DNA from: Streptomyces albospinus
Lineage (GTDB): Bacteria > Actinomycetota > Actinomycetes > Streptomycetales > Streptomycetaceae
NCBI RefSeq assembly: GCF_014648695.1
Contig: NZ_BMRP01000022.1
Coordinates: 6,900 to 70,899 of the forward strand
DNA length: 64,000 bases
Reading direction: 5' to 3'
Of this stretch, positions 36,569-45,462 are shown piece by piece. Below the pieces are notes generated by a model, which had not been told where the DNA came from, did no database searches, and saw only the letters and a program-made list of their open reading frames with translations. The stretch's first letter is position 1. Each line of letters starts with the position of its first letter. Made by a program: the position numbers and the translations under genes.

Positions 36569-37837
36569 ATGCGGTGGCTCAGGGTGACGCACTGGCTGGT
36601 GGCCGGGTTGCTGCTGCTCTCCGGGTGCGCCCTGCCCGCGAGCTGGGCTCGCGCCGGTGGCGCCGACGGAACGGGACCGGTGACGCTGGTCACCGGGCGG
36701 GATCTCACCGGCTATATGCAGGGCCGGCTGGCGGTGTGGAACGCCGCCCACCCCGACCAGAAAGCCACGTTGATCCAGCTGCCCCCCGCCGCCGACGACG
36801 TGCGGGCACAGATGATCAGCAACCTCCAGGCGAAGAGCGACCGTTACGACGTGCTCAACATGGACGTGGCCTGGACCGCGGAGTTCGCCTCCGCCGGGTG
36901 GATCACCCCGCTGGATGGACAGGGCTTTCCGCTGGACAAGTTCCTCAAACCGGTGGTCGACACGGCCACCTACCGCAAGCGGCTCTACGCGGTCCCCTAC
37001 GTGACCAACGCCGGAATGCTCTACTACCGCAAGGACGTCCTCGACCGGGCTCACCTCCCTCCGCCGCGGACCTGGGCCGAGCTGGCGAGCGACGCGCGGA
37101 CGGTGGCACCCCGGTACGGGTTGAAGGGCTACGCCGGCCAGTTGCTGCCGTACGAGGGGCTCACCGTGAACTACGCGGAGGCGGTGCAGTCGGCGGGCGG
37201 GGCGATCCTCTCCGACGAGGGCCGGAAGGTCGCCGTCGACTCCCCCGCGGCGCTGCGGGCGCTGGACTTCCTGGTCAACGGGGTGCGCCAGGGCTGGATA
37301 CCGCGCGAGTCGCTCACCTTCACGGAGGAGGAGTCGCGGCGGGCCTTCGAAGACGGCGGCTACCTGTTCATGCGCAACTGGCCGTACGCGTACGGCCTGG
37401 CCGAGGCGAAGGGCTCGAAGGTCGCCGGGAAGATCGGCGTGGCCCCGCTGCCCGGTGCCGACGGGCCGGGGTCGAGTTCGCTGGGCGGTTCCAACCTCGC
37501 GGTCAGCAGCTACTCACGGCACCAGAAGACCGCCCGCGCGCTGATCCGGTACCTGACCGGGCTCGACAACGAGCGGCAGGTGCTGGAGCAGGGCTCACTG
37601 CCGCCGGTGTGGGCGCAGCTGTACACGGATAGCGCGCTGATCAAGCGGTTCCCGTATCTGCCGGTGCTGCGGCAGAGCATCCTGTCGGCCAGGCCCCGCC
37701 CCAAGAGCCCCGAGTACGACCAGGTGAGCCTGGCGGTGGCCGGGGAGGTGCACGACGCCCTCACGCTGCGGCGGTCACCGGCCGCGGCGACGGCCGCGCT
37801 GGCACAGGACCTGAAGGCGATCCTGCGAGATCCCTGA
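36569..37837 (+). CDS. Sugar ABC transporter solute-binding lipoprotein (first)
   Basis: 422 aa. Signal of lipoprotein type with lipobox LLLLSGC, so the mature protein is lipid-anchored outside the membrane. The body is a family 1 extracellular solute-binding protein (TLVTGRDLTGYMQGRLAVW, YDVLNMDVAWTAEFASAGW, YAVPYVTNAGMLYYRKDVL, FLFMRNWPYAYGLAEAKG-like), resembling trehalose/maltose-binding proteins such as ThuE and LpqY. A strong hairpin follows at 37874, so it is transcribed apart from the downstream GH13 gene. It may serve the permeases at 41359/42759 or partners elsewhere. Confidence 0.88.
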   Translation: MRWLRVTHWLVAGLLLLSGCALPASWARAGGADGTGPVTLVTGRDLTGYMQGRLAVWNAAHPDQKATLIQLPPAADDVRAQMISNLQAKSDRYDVLNMDVAWTAEFASAGWITPLDGQGFPLDKFLKPVVDTATYRKRLYAVPYVTNAGMLYYRKDVLDRAHLPPPRTWAELASDARTVAPRYGLKGYAGQLLPYEGLTVNYAEAVQSAGGAILSDEGRKVAVDSPAALRALDFLVNGVRQGWIPRESLTFTEEESRRAFEDGGYLFMRNWPYAYGLAEAKGSKVAGKIGVAPLPGADGPGSSSLGGSNLAVSSYSRHQKTARALIRYLTGLDNERQVLEQGSLPPVWAQLYTDSALIKRFPYLPVLRQSILSARPRPKSPEYDQVSLAVAGEVHDALTLRRSPAAATAALAQDLKAILRDP

Positions 37838-37873
37838 CGGCGAGCACCGCCCACCGAATCCGTCCGGCGTTCA

Positions 37874-37903
37874 GGGCCGGCAGTCCCGCGGGGCTGCCGG
37901 CCC
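37874..37903. terminator. Hairpin terminator after the first solute-binding gene
   Basis: Perfect 10-bp arms GGGCCGGCAG and CTGCCGGCCC around a 10-nt GC-rich loop, 36 bp past the stop codon. Confidence 0.8.
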
Positions 37904-38020
37904 TCGGCATGCCCGGACGCTGTCCGGTGGCGCCCGAAGGGCACCACCGCAACGCCGCCGACACCTGCCCGTCATGCATCCCCCCGGGCCGGGCCCGCTG
38001 ACCTGGGCCTCCATCGAGCC

Positions 38021-38070
38021 TGGAAATTTCTGTTTCCACCGTTGACATCTACTCGACGGATATACATAAC
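38021..38070 (+). promoter_or_regulatory. Promoter and operator of the sugar operon
   Basis: TTGACA at 38042-38047 and CATAAC at 38065-38070, 17 bp apart, form a HrdB-type promoter. The palindrome TGGAAATTTCTGTTTCCA (38021-38038) ends four bases before the -35 box and is a candidate operator. The second copy of TATACATAAC spans the -10 box (38061-38070). Confidence 0.6.
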
Positions 38071-38244
38071 ATGCATGCACCTCGCGGCGGTCGGGCGAAA
38101 TCACCGGCCCCGGGGACGACGCGCATACCGCGCGGCAGCCCGGCTCGCGCGTCGTCTCTGCTGAACGGAACGGCGCCCGGTCCGGGCGATCAGAACAACT
38201 GACGGTTCCTGCGTGGGCCGTACGACGGGCCAGGATGGTGACGG

Positions 38245-39972
38245 ATGATCGGCGCACCGGTTGAGGACAACCCGCCGAGCGCGACTGCGCGGATCGGGGC
38301 GCTGGACGCCCCGGACACTGAGAACACAACACCGTTGCCGCCCCACCGGTGGTGGCGCGACGCGGTGATCTACCAGATCTACATCCGCAGCTTCCTGGAC
38401 AGCACCGGCGACGGCATCGGCGACCTGGCGGGCGTCGCGGCCGGACTGCCCTACCTCAAGCGCCTTGGTGTGGACGGTATTTGGCTCACCCCGTTCTACC
38501 CCTCACCGCAGCACGACCACGGCTACGACGTCGCGGACTACTGCGATGTGGACCCGGTCTACGGAGACCTGGCCGCATTCGACCGCCTGATCGCCGACGC
38601 GCACCGGCTCGGCCTGCGGTGCCTGGTCGACATCGTGCCCAACCACTGCTCGCGCCAGCACCCCTGGTTCCAGCAGGCACTCGCCGAAGCGCCGGGCAGC
38701 GCGGCACGCGGCCGGTTCCACTTCGCCCCGGGCCGCGGCGCGAACGGTGAGCTGCCGCCCAACAATTGGCGGGCGATGTTCGGCGGTCCCGCATGGACCC
38801 GCGTCGTCGAGCCCGACGGCACCCCGGGCGAGTGGTACCTGCACCTGTTCACGCCGGAGCAGCCGGACTTCAACTGGCGCCACCCCGACGTGGCGCAGCA
38901 CTTCGAGCGGGCGCTGCGGTTCTGGCTGGACCGTGGCGTCGACGGCTTCCGCATCGACGTCGCGGCCGGGCTGTACAAGCACCCGGACCTGCCGGACTCC
39001 GCCGACCCGGGCGCGGACGAGCGCACCCGTGACTCGGTCAACCCGCTGGCCTGGAACCAGCCCGAGGTCCACCACGTGTGGCGCAGCTGGCGGGCGATCT
39101 GCGAGGAGTACACCGCGCGGGACGGACGCGAACGCCTGCTGGTCGGCGAGGTGTCGGTGCCGACCGCCGCCGAGCACGCCCGCTACGTACGGCCCGACGA
39201 GCTGCACCAGGCGTTCTTCTTCCATCTGCTGACCGCGCCCTGGGAGGCGGAGGCCTTCCAACAGGTCATCGCCGACGCTCTGCGTGACATCGCCGGGACC
39301 GGATCCACCATCACCTGGGTCCTCAACAACCACGACCAGGTCAGGTCGGTCACCCGCTACGCCGCACCGGCTCCCGCCGACAGCATCGACCTGCCCGACC
39401 TCGGCGCCGCCCGGGCCCGGGCCGCCGCCCTGCTGATGCTGGCGCTGCCCGGTGCCGCCTACGTCTACCAAGGCGAGGAGTTGGGCCTGCCCGAGGTGGT
39501 CGACCTGCCGGACGAGGCGCTGACCGACCCGATATTCCGGCGCACCGGCAGCCGGGCCAAGGTCCGCGACGGCTGCCGGGTCCCGCTGCCCTGGTCCGGA
39601 CACGCCTCCCCGTTCGGCTTCACCGCGGGCGACGCCCCGGCGCGGCCGTGGCTGCCCCAGCCGGACTGGTTCGCCGACCACACCACCGAGCGGGCACTGG
39701 TCGACACCACGTCCTTCTGGCACCTCTACCGGGACGCGATCCACCTGCGCCGCAGCCTGCCCCAGCTCGGCGAGGGGCCGGTGCGCTGGCTCGACTCCCC
39801 GCCGCAGGTGCTCGCCTTCGAACGTGGCGAGGGGCTGGTGTGCGCCGTCAACTTCGGCGCCCAGCCGGTGTCCGCTCCGGTCGGCGGCCCCCCGCTGCTC
39901 GCCAGCCGTCCCTGCCCACCGGGCTCCCTGCCAGGCAACACGGCCGCCTGGTGGGTCACCGCAACTCCCTGA
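38245..39972 (+). CDS. Alpha-glucosidase, glycoside hydrolase family 13
   Basis: 575 aa, cytoplasmic (no signal peptide). GH13 regions are all visible: WWRDAVIYQIYIRSFLDSTG near the start, LVDIVPNHCS, DGFRIDVA with nucleophile Asp238, LLVGEVSVPT with acid/base Glu302, and VLNNHDQVRS with Asp364. Length and motifs fit the AglA/oligo-1,6- or alpha-1,4-glucosidases that act on short imported maltose-type sugars. It precedes a solute-binding lipoprotein, two permeases and an ATPase on the same strand with short gaps, so the enzyme should cleave the sugar the transporter brings in. The gene has its own promoter at 38042. Confidence 0.9.
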   Translation: MIGAPVEDNPPSATARIGALDAPDTENTTPLPPHRWWRDAVIYQIYIRSFLDSTGDGIGDLAGVAAGLPYLKRLGVDGIWLTPFYPSPQHDHGYDVADYCDVDPVYGDLAAFDRLIADAHRLGLRCLVDIVPNHCSRQHPWFQQALAEAPGSAARGRFHFAPGRGANGELPPNNWRAMFGGPAWTRVVEPDGTPGEWYLHLFTPEQPDFNWRHPDVAQHFERALRFWLDRGVDGFRIDVAAGLYKHPDLPDSADPGADERTRDSVNPLAWNQPEVHHVWRSWRAICEEYTARDGRERLLVGEVSVPTAAEHARYVRPDELHQAFFFHLLTAPWEAEAFQQVIADALRDIAGTGSTITWVLNNHDQVRSVTRYAAPAPADSIDLPDLGAARARAAALLMLALPGAAYVYQGEELGLPEVVDLPDEALTDPIFRRTGSRAKVRDGCRVPLPWSGHASPFGFTAGDAPARPWLPQPDWFADHTTERALVDTTSFWHLYRDAIHLRRSLPQLGEGPVRWLDSPPQVLAFERGEGLVCAVNFGAQPVSAPVGGPPLLASRPCPPGSLPGNTAAWWVTATP

Positions 39973-40003
39973 TCCCGTACCCCGCCCCAATCAGGAGAAC
40001 CCC

Positions 40004-41347
40004 ATGAAAAGAACTGTCGCACTGGCGGCCACCACCTGCGCCCTGGCCCTGCTGACCACCGCCTGCGGTGGCAGCGGCTCCCACTCCTCCGCCCCCAGCG
40101 GTGCCACCGCATCCGACCTCCACCTGCCCGACCTGCACGGCCAGCACCTTGAGGTGGCCGCGGTGTGGACCGGGCCGGAACAGAAGAACTTCATGAAGGT
40201 CATCCAGCGGTTCGACCAACTGACCGGCGCCAAGACCGACTTCGTCCCCACCGGCGACAACGTCTCGACCTTCCTCGGCACCAAGATCCAGGGCGGGGGA
40301 GCGCCGGACGTCGCGTTCCTCCCGCAGCCCGGTGTGCTGGCCCAGTTCGCCAAGTCCGGGTGGCTCAAGCCGGCCGACGCGTCCGTCCAGAAGCAGCTGA
40401 AGAGCAACTACAGCACCGGCTGGCAGAACCAGGGCGCCTACAAGGGCACGCAGTACGGGGTGTACTTCAAGGCCGCCAACAAGTCCACGGTCTGGTACAA
40501 CACCAAGGCCTTCTCCACCGCGGGAGTCTCCAGCCCACCGGCGACCTGGCCGGAGTTCCTCAAGGTCGCGCAGACCCTCTCCGACTCCGGCACTCCGCCG
40601 GTCTCCGTCGGCGGTGCGGACGGCTGGACGCTGACCGACTGGTTCGAGAACGTCTACCTCAGCCAGGCCGGTCCGGCCAAGTACGACCAGCTGACCAAGC
40701 ACCAGATCAAGTGGACCGACCCCTCGGTCGGCAAGGCCCTGACCACCCTCGGCCAGCTCTTCGGCAAGCCCGCCCTGCTCGCCGGTGGCACCCGCGGCGC
40801 CGTGGCCACCGAGTTCCCCGCCTCCGTGGACCAGACCTTCGCCGATCCCGCGAAGGCCGCCATGGTCTACGAAGGCGACTTCGTCGCCACCAACATCACC
40901 AGCGACACCAAGGCCAAGATCGGTACCGACGCCAAGGTGTTCCCGTTCCCGACGGTGGACGGTGGCCAGGCGCCCATGGTCGTCGGCGGAGACGTCGCCG
41001 TGGCGCTGAAGAGCAGCAAGGGCGCCCAGGCCCTGCTGACCTACCTCGCCTCGACGGACGCCGCACGAACCGAGGTCAAGCAGGGCGGCTTCATCTCGCC
41101 CAACAAGTCCCTGGACCTGTCCGCCTACCCCGACGCGACCGAGCAGTCCCTCGCCAAGTCGTTGACGGCCGCCGGCGACAACTTCCGCTTCGACATGTCC
41201 GATCAGGCCCCGGCGGCGTTCGGCGGCACCAAGGGCCAAGGAGAGTGGAAGGACCTCCAGGACTTCCTGGCCAACCCCTCGGACGTGGCCGGCGCACAGA
41301 GCAAGTTGGAAACGGACGCCGCCGCGGCGTTCGCCAACGCGGGCTGA
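40004..41347 (+). CDS. Sugar ABC transporter solute-binding lipoprotein (second)
   Basis: 447 aa from ATG 40004 with AGGAG about nine bases upstream. Lipoprotein signal with acceptor Cys21 (LLTTAC). Family 1 solute-binding fold: GQHLEVAAVWTGPEQKNFMK, FDQLTGAKTDFVPTGDN, DVAFLPQPGVLAQFAKSGWL and AAMVYEGDFVATNI. It is 31 bp after the GH13 gene and 11 bp before the first permease, so it is clearly the receptor of this importer. Low similarity to the first lipoprotein (36569) suggests two different ligands or affinities. Confidence 0.9.
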   Translation: MKRTVALAATTCALALLTTACGGSGSHSSAPSGATASDLHLPDLHGQHLEVAAVWTGPEQKNFMKVIQRFDQLTGAKTDFVPTGDNVSTFLGTKIQGGGAPDVAFLPQPGVLAQFAKSGWLKPADASVQKQLKSNYSTGWQNQGAYKGTQYGVYFKAANKSTVWYNTKAFSTAGVSSPPATWPEFLKVAQTLSDSGTPPVSVGGADGWTLTDWFENVYLSQAGPAKYDQLTKHQIKWTDPSVGKALTTLGQLFGKPALLAGGTRGAVATEFPASVDQTFADPAKAAMVYEGDFVATNITSDTKAKIGTDAKVFPFPTVDGGQAPMVVGGDVAVALKSSKGAQALLTYLASTDAARTEVKQGGFISPNKSLDLSAYPDATEQSLAKSLTAAGDNFRFDMSDQAPAAFGGTKGQGEWKDLQDFLANPSDVAGAQSKLETDAAAAFANAG

Positions 41348-41358
41348 GGTGACGGGTC

Positions 41359-42762
41359 ATGGCAGCACAGACCGTGCCCTCCGCCCCCTCCCACGCACCA
41401 CCGTCCCCGTCCGGCACCGCCGGTCCCCGACGCGGCGGACGGCACACCGTCCGCCGCGCGCGCTCGGCGATCGGCGCCCACCCGTGGGCCGCCGCCTGCT
41501 TCCTGCTTCCGGCGCTGGTGGTGCTCGGGGCGCTGGTGGTGTACCCCATCAGCTGGACGGCGGTGCGCAGCCTGTTCGGTGCGGACGGCTTCGCCCACTT
41601 CGTGGGCCTGGGCAACTACACCAGCGTCTTCCATGACCCCCGGACGCTGACCGCGCTGCGCAACAACGCCCTGTGGGTGGTGGTCGCGCCCAGCGTGGCC
41701 ACCGGCCTCGGGCTGATCTTCGCGGTGCTGACCGAGCGGATCCGCTGGGGAACCGCCTTCAAGCTGGTGGTCTTCATGCCGATGGCCATCTCGATGCTGG
41801 CGGCCGGAATCATCTTCCGCCTGGTGTACGACCAGGACCCCGGCAAGGGCGTGGCCAACGCGGTGGCGGTCGGCGTGCACGACACCTTCGCCAAGGCGTC
41901 CTCCTACCCGGGGGCCAAGCCGCGCATCGGCGGCGGCCTGGCCCCCTCCGGCGGCGGCTACGTCACCACCTCCGCCGTCGCCCCGGGCACCGGTACGGCG
42001 GCGCTGCCGCTGGTCGGCGTCTCGCCCGCCACCCTCTCCGGGGCGCAGCAGGCCGCCGCGCCGACCCACTGCCCCGCGGGCGCCGTCTGCGGCACCGTCT
42101 GGCTGGACTTCACCCCGGGCGGCGGTGGGGTCCCGGGCCGGATCGACCCGGGCGAGAAGGCCCTGTCCGGGGTCCAGGTACAGGCGGTGCGTGACGGCCG
42201 CACCGTCGCCTCCGCCACCTCCGGCCGCAACGGCACCTTCGTCCTGCCGGCCGACAAGCTGGGCACGGGCCAGGTGCGGCTGAGCCTGCCCGCTGCCAAC
42301 TTCTCCGCCCAGTTCCAGGGCGTCACCTGGCTCGGCCCAACTCTGGTCACCTGGTCCATCATCGGCGCCTACGTATGGATGTGGACCGGCTTCGCGATGG
42401 TGCTGATCGCGGCCGGACTGGCCGGAGTGCCGCGCGAACTGCTGGAGGCCGCCCGGATGGACGGCGCGAACGAGTGGCAGGTCTTCCGCCGGGTCACCGT
42501 CCCGCTGCTGGCCCCGACGCTCGTCGTGGTGCTGGTGACGCTGGTCATCAACGTGCTGAAGATCTTCGACCTGGTCTATGTCATCGCACCGGGCTCGACT
42601 CAGCAGGATGCCAACGTCCTCGCCCTCCAGCTGTATCTCGCCTCCTTCGGCGGCGGCAACGACCAAGGCGTCGGCAGCGCACTCGGAGTGCTGCTGCTGC
42701 TGTTGGTGCTGCCCGCCGTCTTCTTCAACATCCGCCGCTTCCGGAAGGAGCGCACCCGGTGA
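41359..42762 (+). CDS. MalF-type sugar permease with an inserted external domain
   Basis: 467 aa, against about 300 for the usual permease. Helices at about 42-65, 100-125 and 135-157 are followed by an insertion, residues about 160-325, before the remaining helices and the EAA loop (LLEAARMDGANEWQVFRRVT). The insertion holds a low-complexity Gly/Ser/Thr region, a Cys pair (HCPAGAVCGTVW) and a beta-sandwich-like piece (KALSGVQVQAVRDGRTVASA, TSGRNGTFVLPADKL) like Cna-B, SdrD-B or carboxypeptidase regulatory domains. By topology it should face outside, where E. coli MalF has its P2 loop that touches the binding protein; whether the roles match is inference. Overlaps the next permease by four bases. 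Confidence 0.87.
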   Translation: MAAQTVPSAPSHAPPSPSGTAGPRRGGRHTVRRARSAIGAHPWAAACFLLPALVVLGALVVYPISWTAVRSLFGADGFAHFVGLGNYTSVFHDPRTLTALRNNALWVVVAPSVATGLGLIFAVLTERIRWGTAFKLVVFMPMAISMLAAGIIFRLVYDQDPGKGVANAVAVGVHDTFAKASSYPGAKPRIGGGLAPSGGGYVTTSAVAPGTGTAALPLVGVSPATLSGAQQAAAPTHCPAGAVCGTVWLDFTPGGGGVPGRIDPGEKALSGVQVQAVRDGRTVASATSGRNGTFVLPADKLGTGQVRLSLPAANFSAQFQGVTWLGPTLVTWSIIGAYVWMWTGFAMVLIAAGLAGVPRELLEAARMDGANEWQVFRRVTVPLLAPTLVVVLVTLVINVLKIFDLVYVIAPGSTQQDANVLALQLYLASFGGGNDQGVGSALGVLLLLLVLPAVFFNIRRFRKERTR

Positions 42763-43640
42763 CCGCTACCGACACCCCCACCCGGCGCGGCCCTGGCGCG
42801 GCCACCCGCCTGGCCGCCCGAGCCGGAGGCGGCGCGGTCCGTCTCGGCCTGCTGCTGACCGCCCTCTTCTGGCTGGTCCCCACCATCGGCCTGCTGATCT
42901 CCTCGCTGCGCGGCCCGGCAGACATCAGCACCTCCGGCTGGTGGCGGGTCTTCACCGACCCGGCCCAGCTGACCCTGCACAACTACACGGAACTGATGGG
43001 CAACGGCACCATCACCCATGCCCTGCTCAACAGCGTGCTGATCACCGTCCCCGTCACCGTGCTGGTCATCGTCATCGGCGCGATGGCCGGATACGCCTTT
43101 GCCTGGCTGGAGTTCCCCGGTCGGGACTGGCTCTTCCTGCTGCTGATCGGGCTGCTGGTGGTCCCGATCCAGGTCGCCCTGATCCCGGTCACCAAGCTGT
43201 ACGCCACATTCGGCATCTTCGGCAGCCTGCTCGGCGTCATCCTCTTCCACACCGCCTTCGGCCTGCCGTTCGCCATCTTCCTGCTGCGCAACTTCTTCGC
43301 CGAGATACCGCGTGAGCTGCTGGAGGCGGGGCGCCTCGACGGCGCGGGCGAACTGCGGCTGTTCGCCCGGGTGGTGGTACCGCTCGGCGGCCCGGCCATC
43401 GCCTCGCTCGCCATCTTCCAGTTCCTCTGGGTCTGGAACGACATGCTGGTGGCGCTGATCTTCGCCAACAGCGGCTCCGCGCCGCTCACCGTCGCGCTCC
43501 AGGAGCAGACCCGCCAGTTCGGCGACAACATCGACGTGCTCTCCTCCGGGGCCTTCCTGTCGATGGCGATCCCACTCGCGGTCTTCTTCGCCTTCCAACG
43601 CCAGTTCGTCAGCGGCATCACTGCGGGCGCGGTGAAGTAG
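42759..43640 (+). CDS. MalG-type sugar permease
   Basis: 293 aa from GTG 42759, whose codon overlaps the previous stop (GTGA) with GGAAGGAG just upstream: translational coupling. Six predicted membrane helices; EAA loop ELLEAGRLDGAGELRLFARV, which docks on the ATPase. Ends FQRQFVSGITAGAVK, the typical C-terminus of MalG-like proteins. Partner of the 41359 permease in one heterodimeric channel. Confidence 0.92.
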   Translation: MTATDTPTRRGPGAATRLAARAGGGAVRLGLLLTALFWLVPTIGLLISSLRGPADISTSGWWRVFTDPAQLTLHNYTELMGNGTITHALLNSVLITVPVTVLVIVIGAMAGYAFAWLEFPGRDWLFLLLIGLLVVPIQVALIPVTKLYATFGIFGSLLGVILFHTAFGLPFAIFLLRNFFAEIPRELLEAGRLDGAGELRLFARVVVPLGGPAIASLAIFQFLWVWNDMLVALIFANSGSAPLTVALQEQTRQFGDNIDVLSSGAFLSMAIPLAVFFAFQRQFVSGITAGAVK

Positions 43641-43746
43641 CGGCAGCCCTCGACCGGACCAACTCGCTCTCCCCACAGGGGAGTCCACCGCCAACCTCCA
43701 CTCGGACCGTCCGGCACGTTCCTGCCGGTGAAGGGATCACAGCACC

Positions 43747-44865
43747 ATGGCCACAGTCACGTTCGACAAGGCGACCCGTACCTATCCCGGCGCGGAGCGG
43801 GCGGCCGTCGACAAGTTGGAGATCGCCATCGAGGACGGCGAGTTCCTCGTCCTTGTAGGGCCTTCCGGATGCGGTAAGTCGACGTCGCTGCGGATGCTCG
43901 CGGGGCTTGAGGACGTCAACGGCGGCGCGATCCGGATCGGGGACCGCGACGTCACGCATCTGGCTCCGAAGGACCGGGACATCGCCATGGTGTTCCAGAA
44001 CTACGCGCTCTACCCGCACATGACCGTCGCCGACAACATGGGCTTCGCGCTCAAGATCGCCGGAGTGGCCAAGACGGAGATCAGGACCCGGGTCGAGGAG
44101 GCGGCGAAGATCCTCGACCTGACGGAGTACCTGGGCCGCAAGCCGAAGGCCCTGTCCGGCGGTCAGCGGCAGCGGGTCGCGATGGGGCGGGCGATCGTCC
44201 GGGAGCCGCAGGTCTTCCTGATGGACGAGCCGCTGTCCAACCTCGACGCCAAGCTGCGGGTACAGACCCGCACCCAGATCGCCGGGCTCCAACGACGGCT
44301 GGGGACCACCACGGTCTACGTCACCCATGACCAGGTCGAGGCCATGACCATGGGCGACCGGGTCGCCGTCCTCAAGGACGGGCTGCTCCAGCAGGTCGAC
44401 TCGCCGCGGAACATGTACGACCGCCCCGCCAACCTCTTCGTGGCGGGCTTCATCGGCTCGCCGGCCATGAACCTCGTCGAGGTGCCGCTCACCGACGGCG
44501 GCGTACAGTTCGGCAACAGCATCGTCCCGGTCAGCCGCGAGGCCATCGCCGTGGCCGCCGACAAGGGCGACCGCACGGTGACGGTCGGGGTACGGCCCGA
44601 GCACTTCGACGTCGCGGGCGGCCAGGCGACCTCCCTCGCCAACGACGAACCCGCGGGCGTCGCCGTCACCGTGAACGTGGTCGAGGAACTCGGCGCCGAC
44701 GGATACGTCTACGGCACCGCCGAGATCGGCGGGGAGCAGAAGGACATCGTGGTCCGGGTCGGCGGTCGTCAGGTTCCGCTGAAGGGCGACGTGTTGCACG
44801 TCGTACCGCGCCCGGGCGAGACGCACGTGTTCTCGACCTCGTCCGGTGAGCGGCTGAGCGACTGA
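43747..44865 (+). CDS. msiK: Sugar ABC importer ATPase, MsiK/UgpC type
   Basis: 372 aa. Walker A GPSGCGKST at residues 39-47, Q-loop VFQNYALYPH, signature LSGGQRQRVAMGRAI near 136, Walker B FLMDEPLSNLD and VTHDQVEAMT. The C-terminal 130 residues form the MalK-type OB-fold regulatory domain (VGVRPEHFDV). In Streptomyces one MsiK usually powers many sugar importers and its gene stands apart from them; here an MsiK-like gene directly follows its permeases after 106 bp, so it may be a second or dedicated copy. A small hairpin (CTCCCC-ACA-GGGGAG, 43669-43683) lies in the gap. Confidence 0.88.
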   Translation: MATVTFDKATRTYPGAERAAVDKLEIAIEDGEFLVLVGPSGCGKSTSLRMLAGLEDVNGGAIRIGDRDVTHLAPKDRDIAMVFQNYALYPHMTVADNMGFALKIAGVAKTEIRTRVEEAAKILDLTEYLGRKPKALSGGQRQRVAMGRAIVREPQVFLMDEPLSNLDAKLRVQTRTQIAGLQRRLGTTTVYVTHDQVEAMTMGDRVAVLKDGLLQQVDSPRNMYDRPANLFVAGFIGSPAMNLVEVPLTDGGVQFGNSIVPVSREAIAVAADKGDRTVTVGVRPEHFDVAGGQATSLANDEPAGVAVTVNVVEELGADGYVYGTAEIGGEQKDIVVRVGGRQVPLKGDVLHVVPRPGETHVFSTSSGERLSD

Positions 44866-44956
44866 CCCGCCCCGGCGGGCCCGGCGCGGCCACGTCCCGG
44901 CCGAGGCCGACGGCGAGGCGTGAGAGCACGTCAGCAGCCGGGCCCCAGGCGGCGGG

Positions 44957-45339
44957 ACGAGCTCGACCTCCCGGTCCACCATCGCGCTGGGCCGTTCCAC
45001 CGTGTCGTACGGACCGGCCGGCGACGTCGGGTACTTGGTGAACACGGCCGGCTGAGCAGGCGTGTCGAGGGCGGACTCCGCGATGTGGTCGGCGCAGTTC
45101 AGCCCGACCGCGAACACCTGCCGTGGGCGGGGCACGGGCGCGCCGAGCCGGTGGTCTTCCAGGGGGATGCGCTCGGCCTCCCGCACGGCGGGCGTCCGCG
45201 CCCAGGCGGTGAACTGCCCCCAGCAGTCGAAGACGGCCTGTGGATCGGACGGGAAGCGGCCGTCGTTCGCCTTCTCCACATCGACCGCTCCGTCGTCGTG
45301 GACAAGTACCAGACGGTTGCCGAGATTTGCTGTGCGCAC
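44957..45339 (-). pseudogene. Fumarylacetoacetate hydrolase-family gene, truncated
   Basis: Starts at GTG 45339 with GGAGG nine bases upstream. About 128 residues follow: VRTANLGNRLVLVHDDG, then the family core VFAVGLNCADHIAESALD, AVFTKYPTSPAGPYDTV and VDREVELV. The family then needs about 150 more residues with metal-binding Glu and Asp, but homology ends near 44957 and what follows is the end of the sugar operon on the other strand. So the 3' half was lost, perhaps when the operon arrived or in a deletion. Confidence 0.75.
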
Positions 45340-45462
45340 GGCGCACCGCCTCCAGTAGGGAAGGAAGGGGAAAGGGGAAGGGGAAACGCGAAGGGGGAAG
45401 GCGGGTGCCGCCGGGCATGGCGGCACAGCCGGAATGCGAGGTGTGATGGGCGCCCGCGCAGC

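Larger units (their letters stand above)
37838..38244. other. Promoter region of the alpha-glucosidase gene
   Basis: 407 bp without a gene. Contains a terminator (37874-37903), an inverted repeat TGGAAA-6-TTTCCA (38021-38038), a -35-like TTGACA (38042) and the motif TATACATAAC (38061). Confidence 0.7.

Noticed and set aside
43618..44950. Continuation of the FAH frame through the sugar operon
   Set aside because: Antisense to the MsiK-like gene; FAH similarity stops near 44957.
44866..44956. GC-rich stretch after the MsiK-like gene as terminator
   Set aside because: Arms pair poorly; no stable perfect stem could be drawn.
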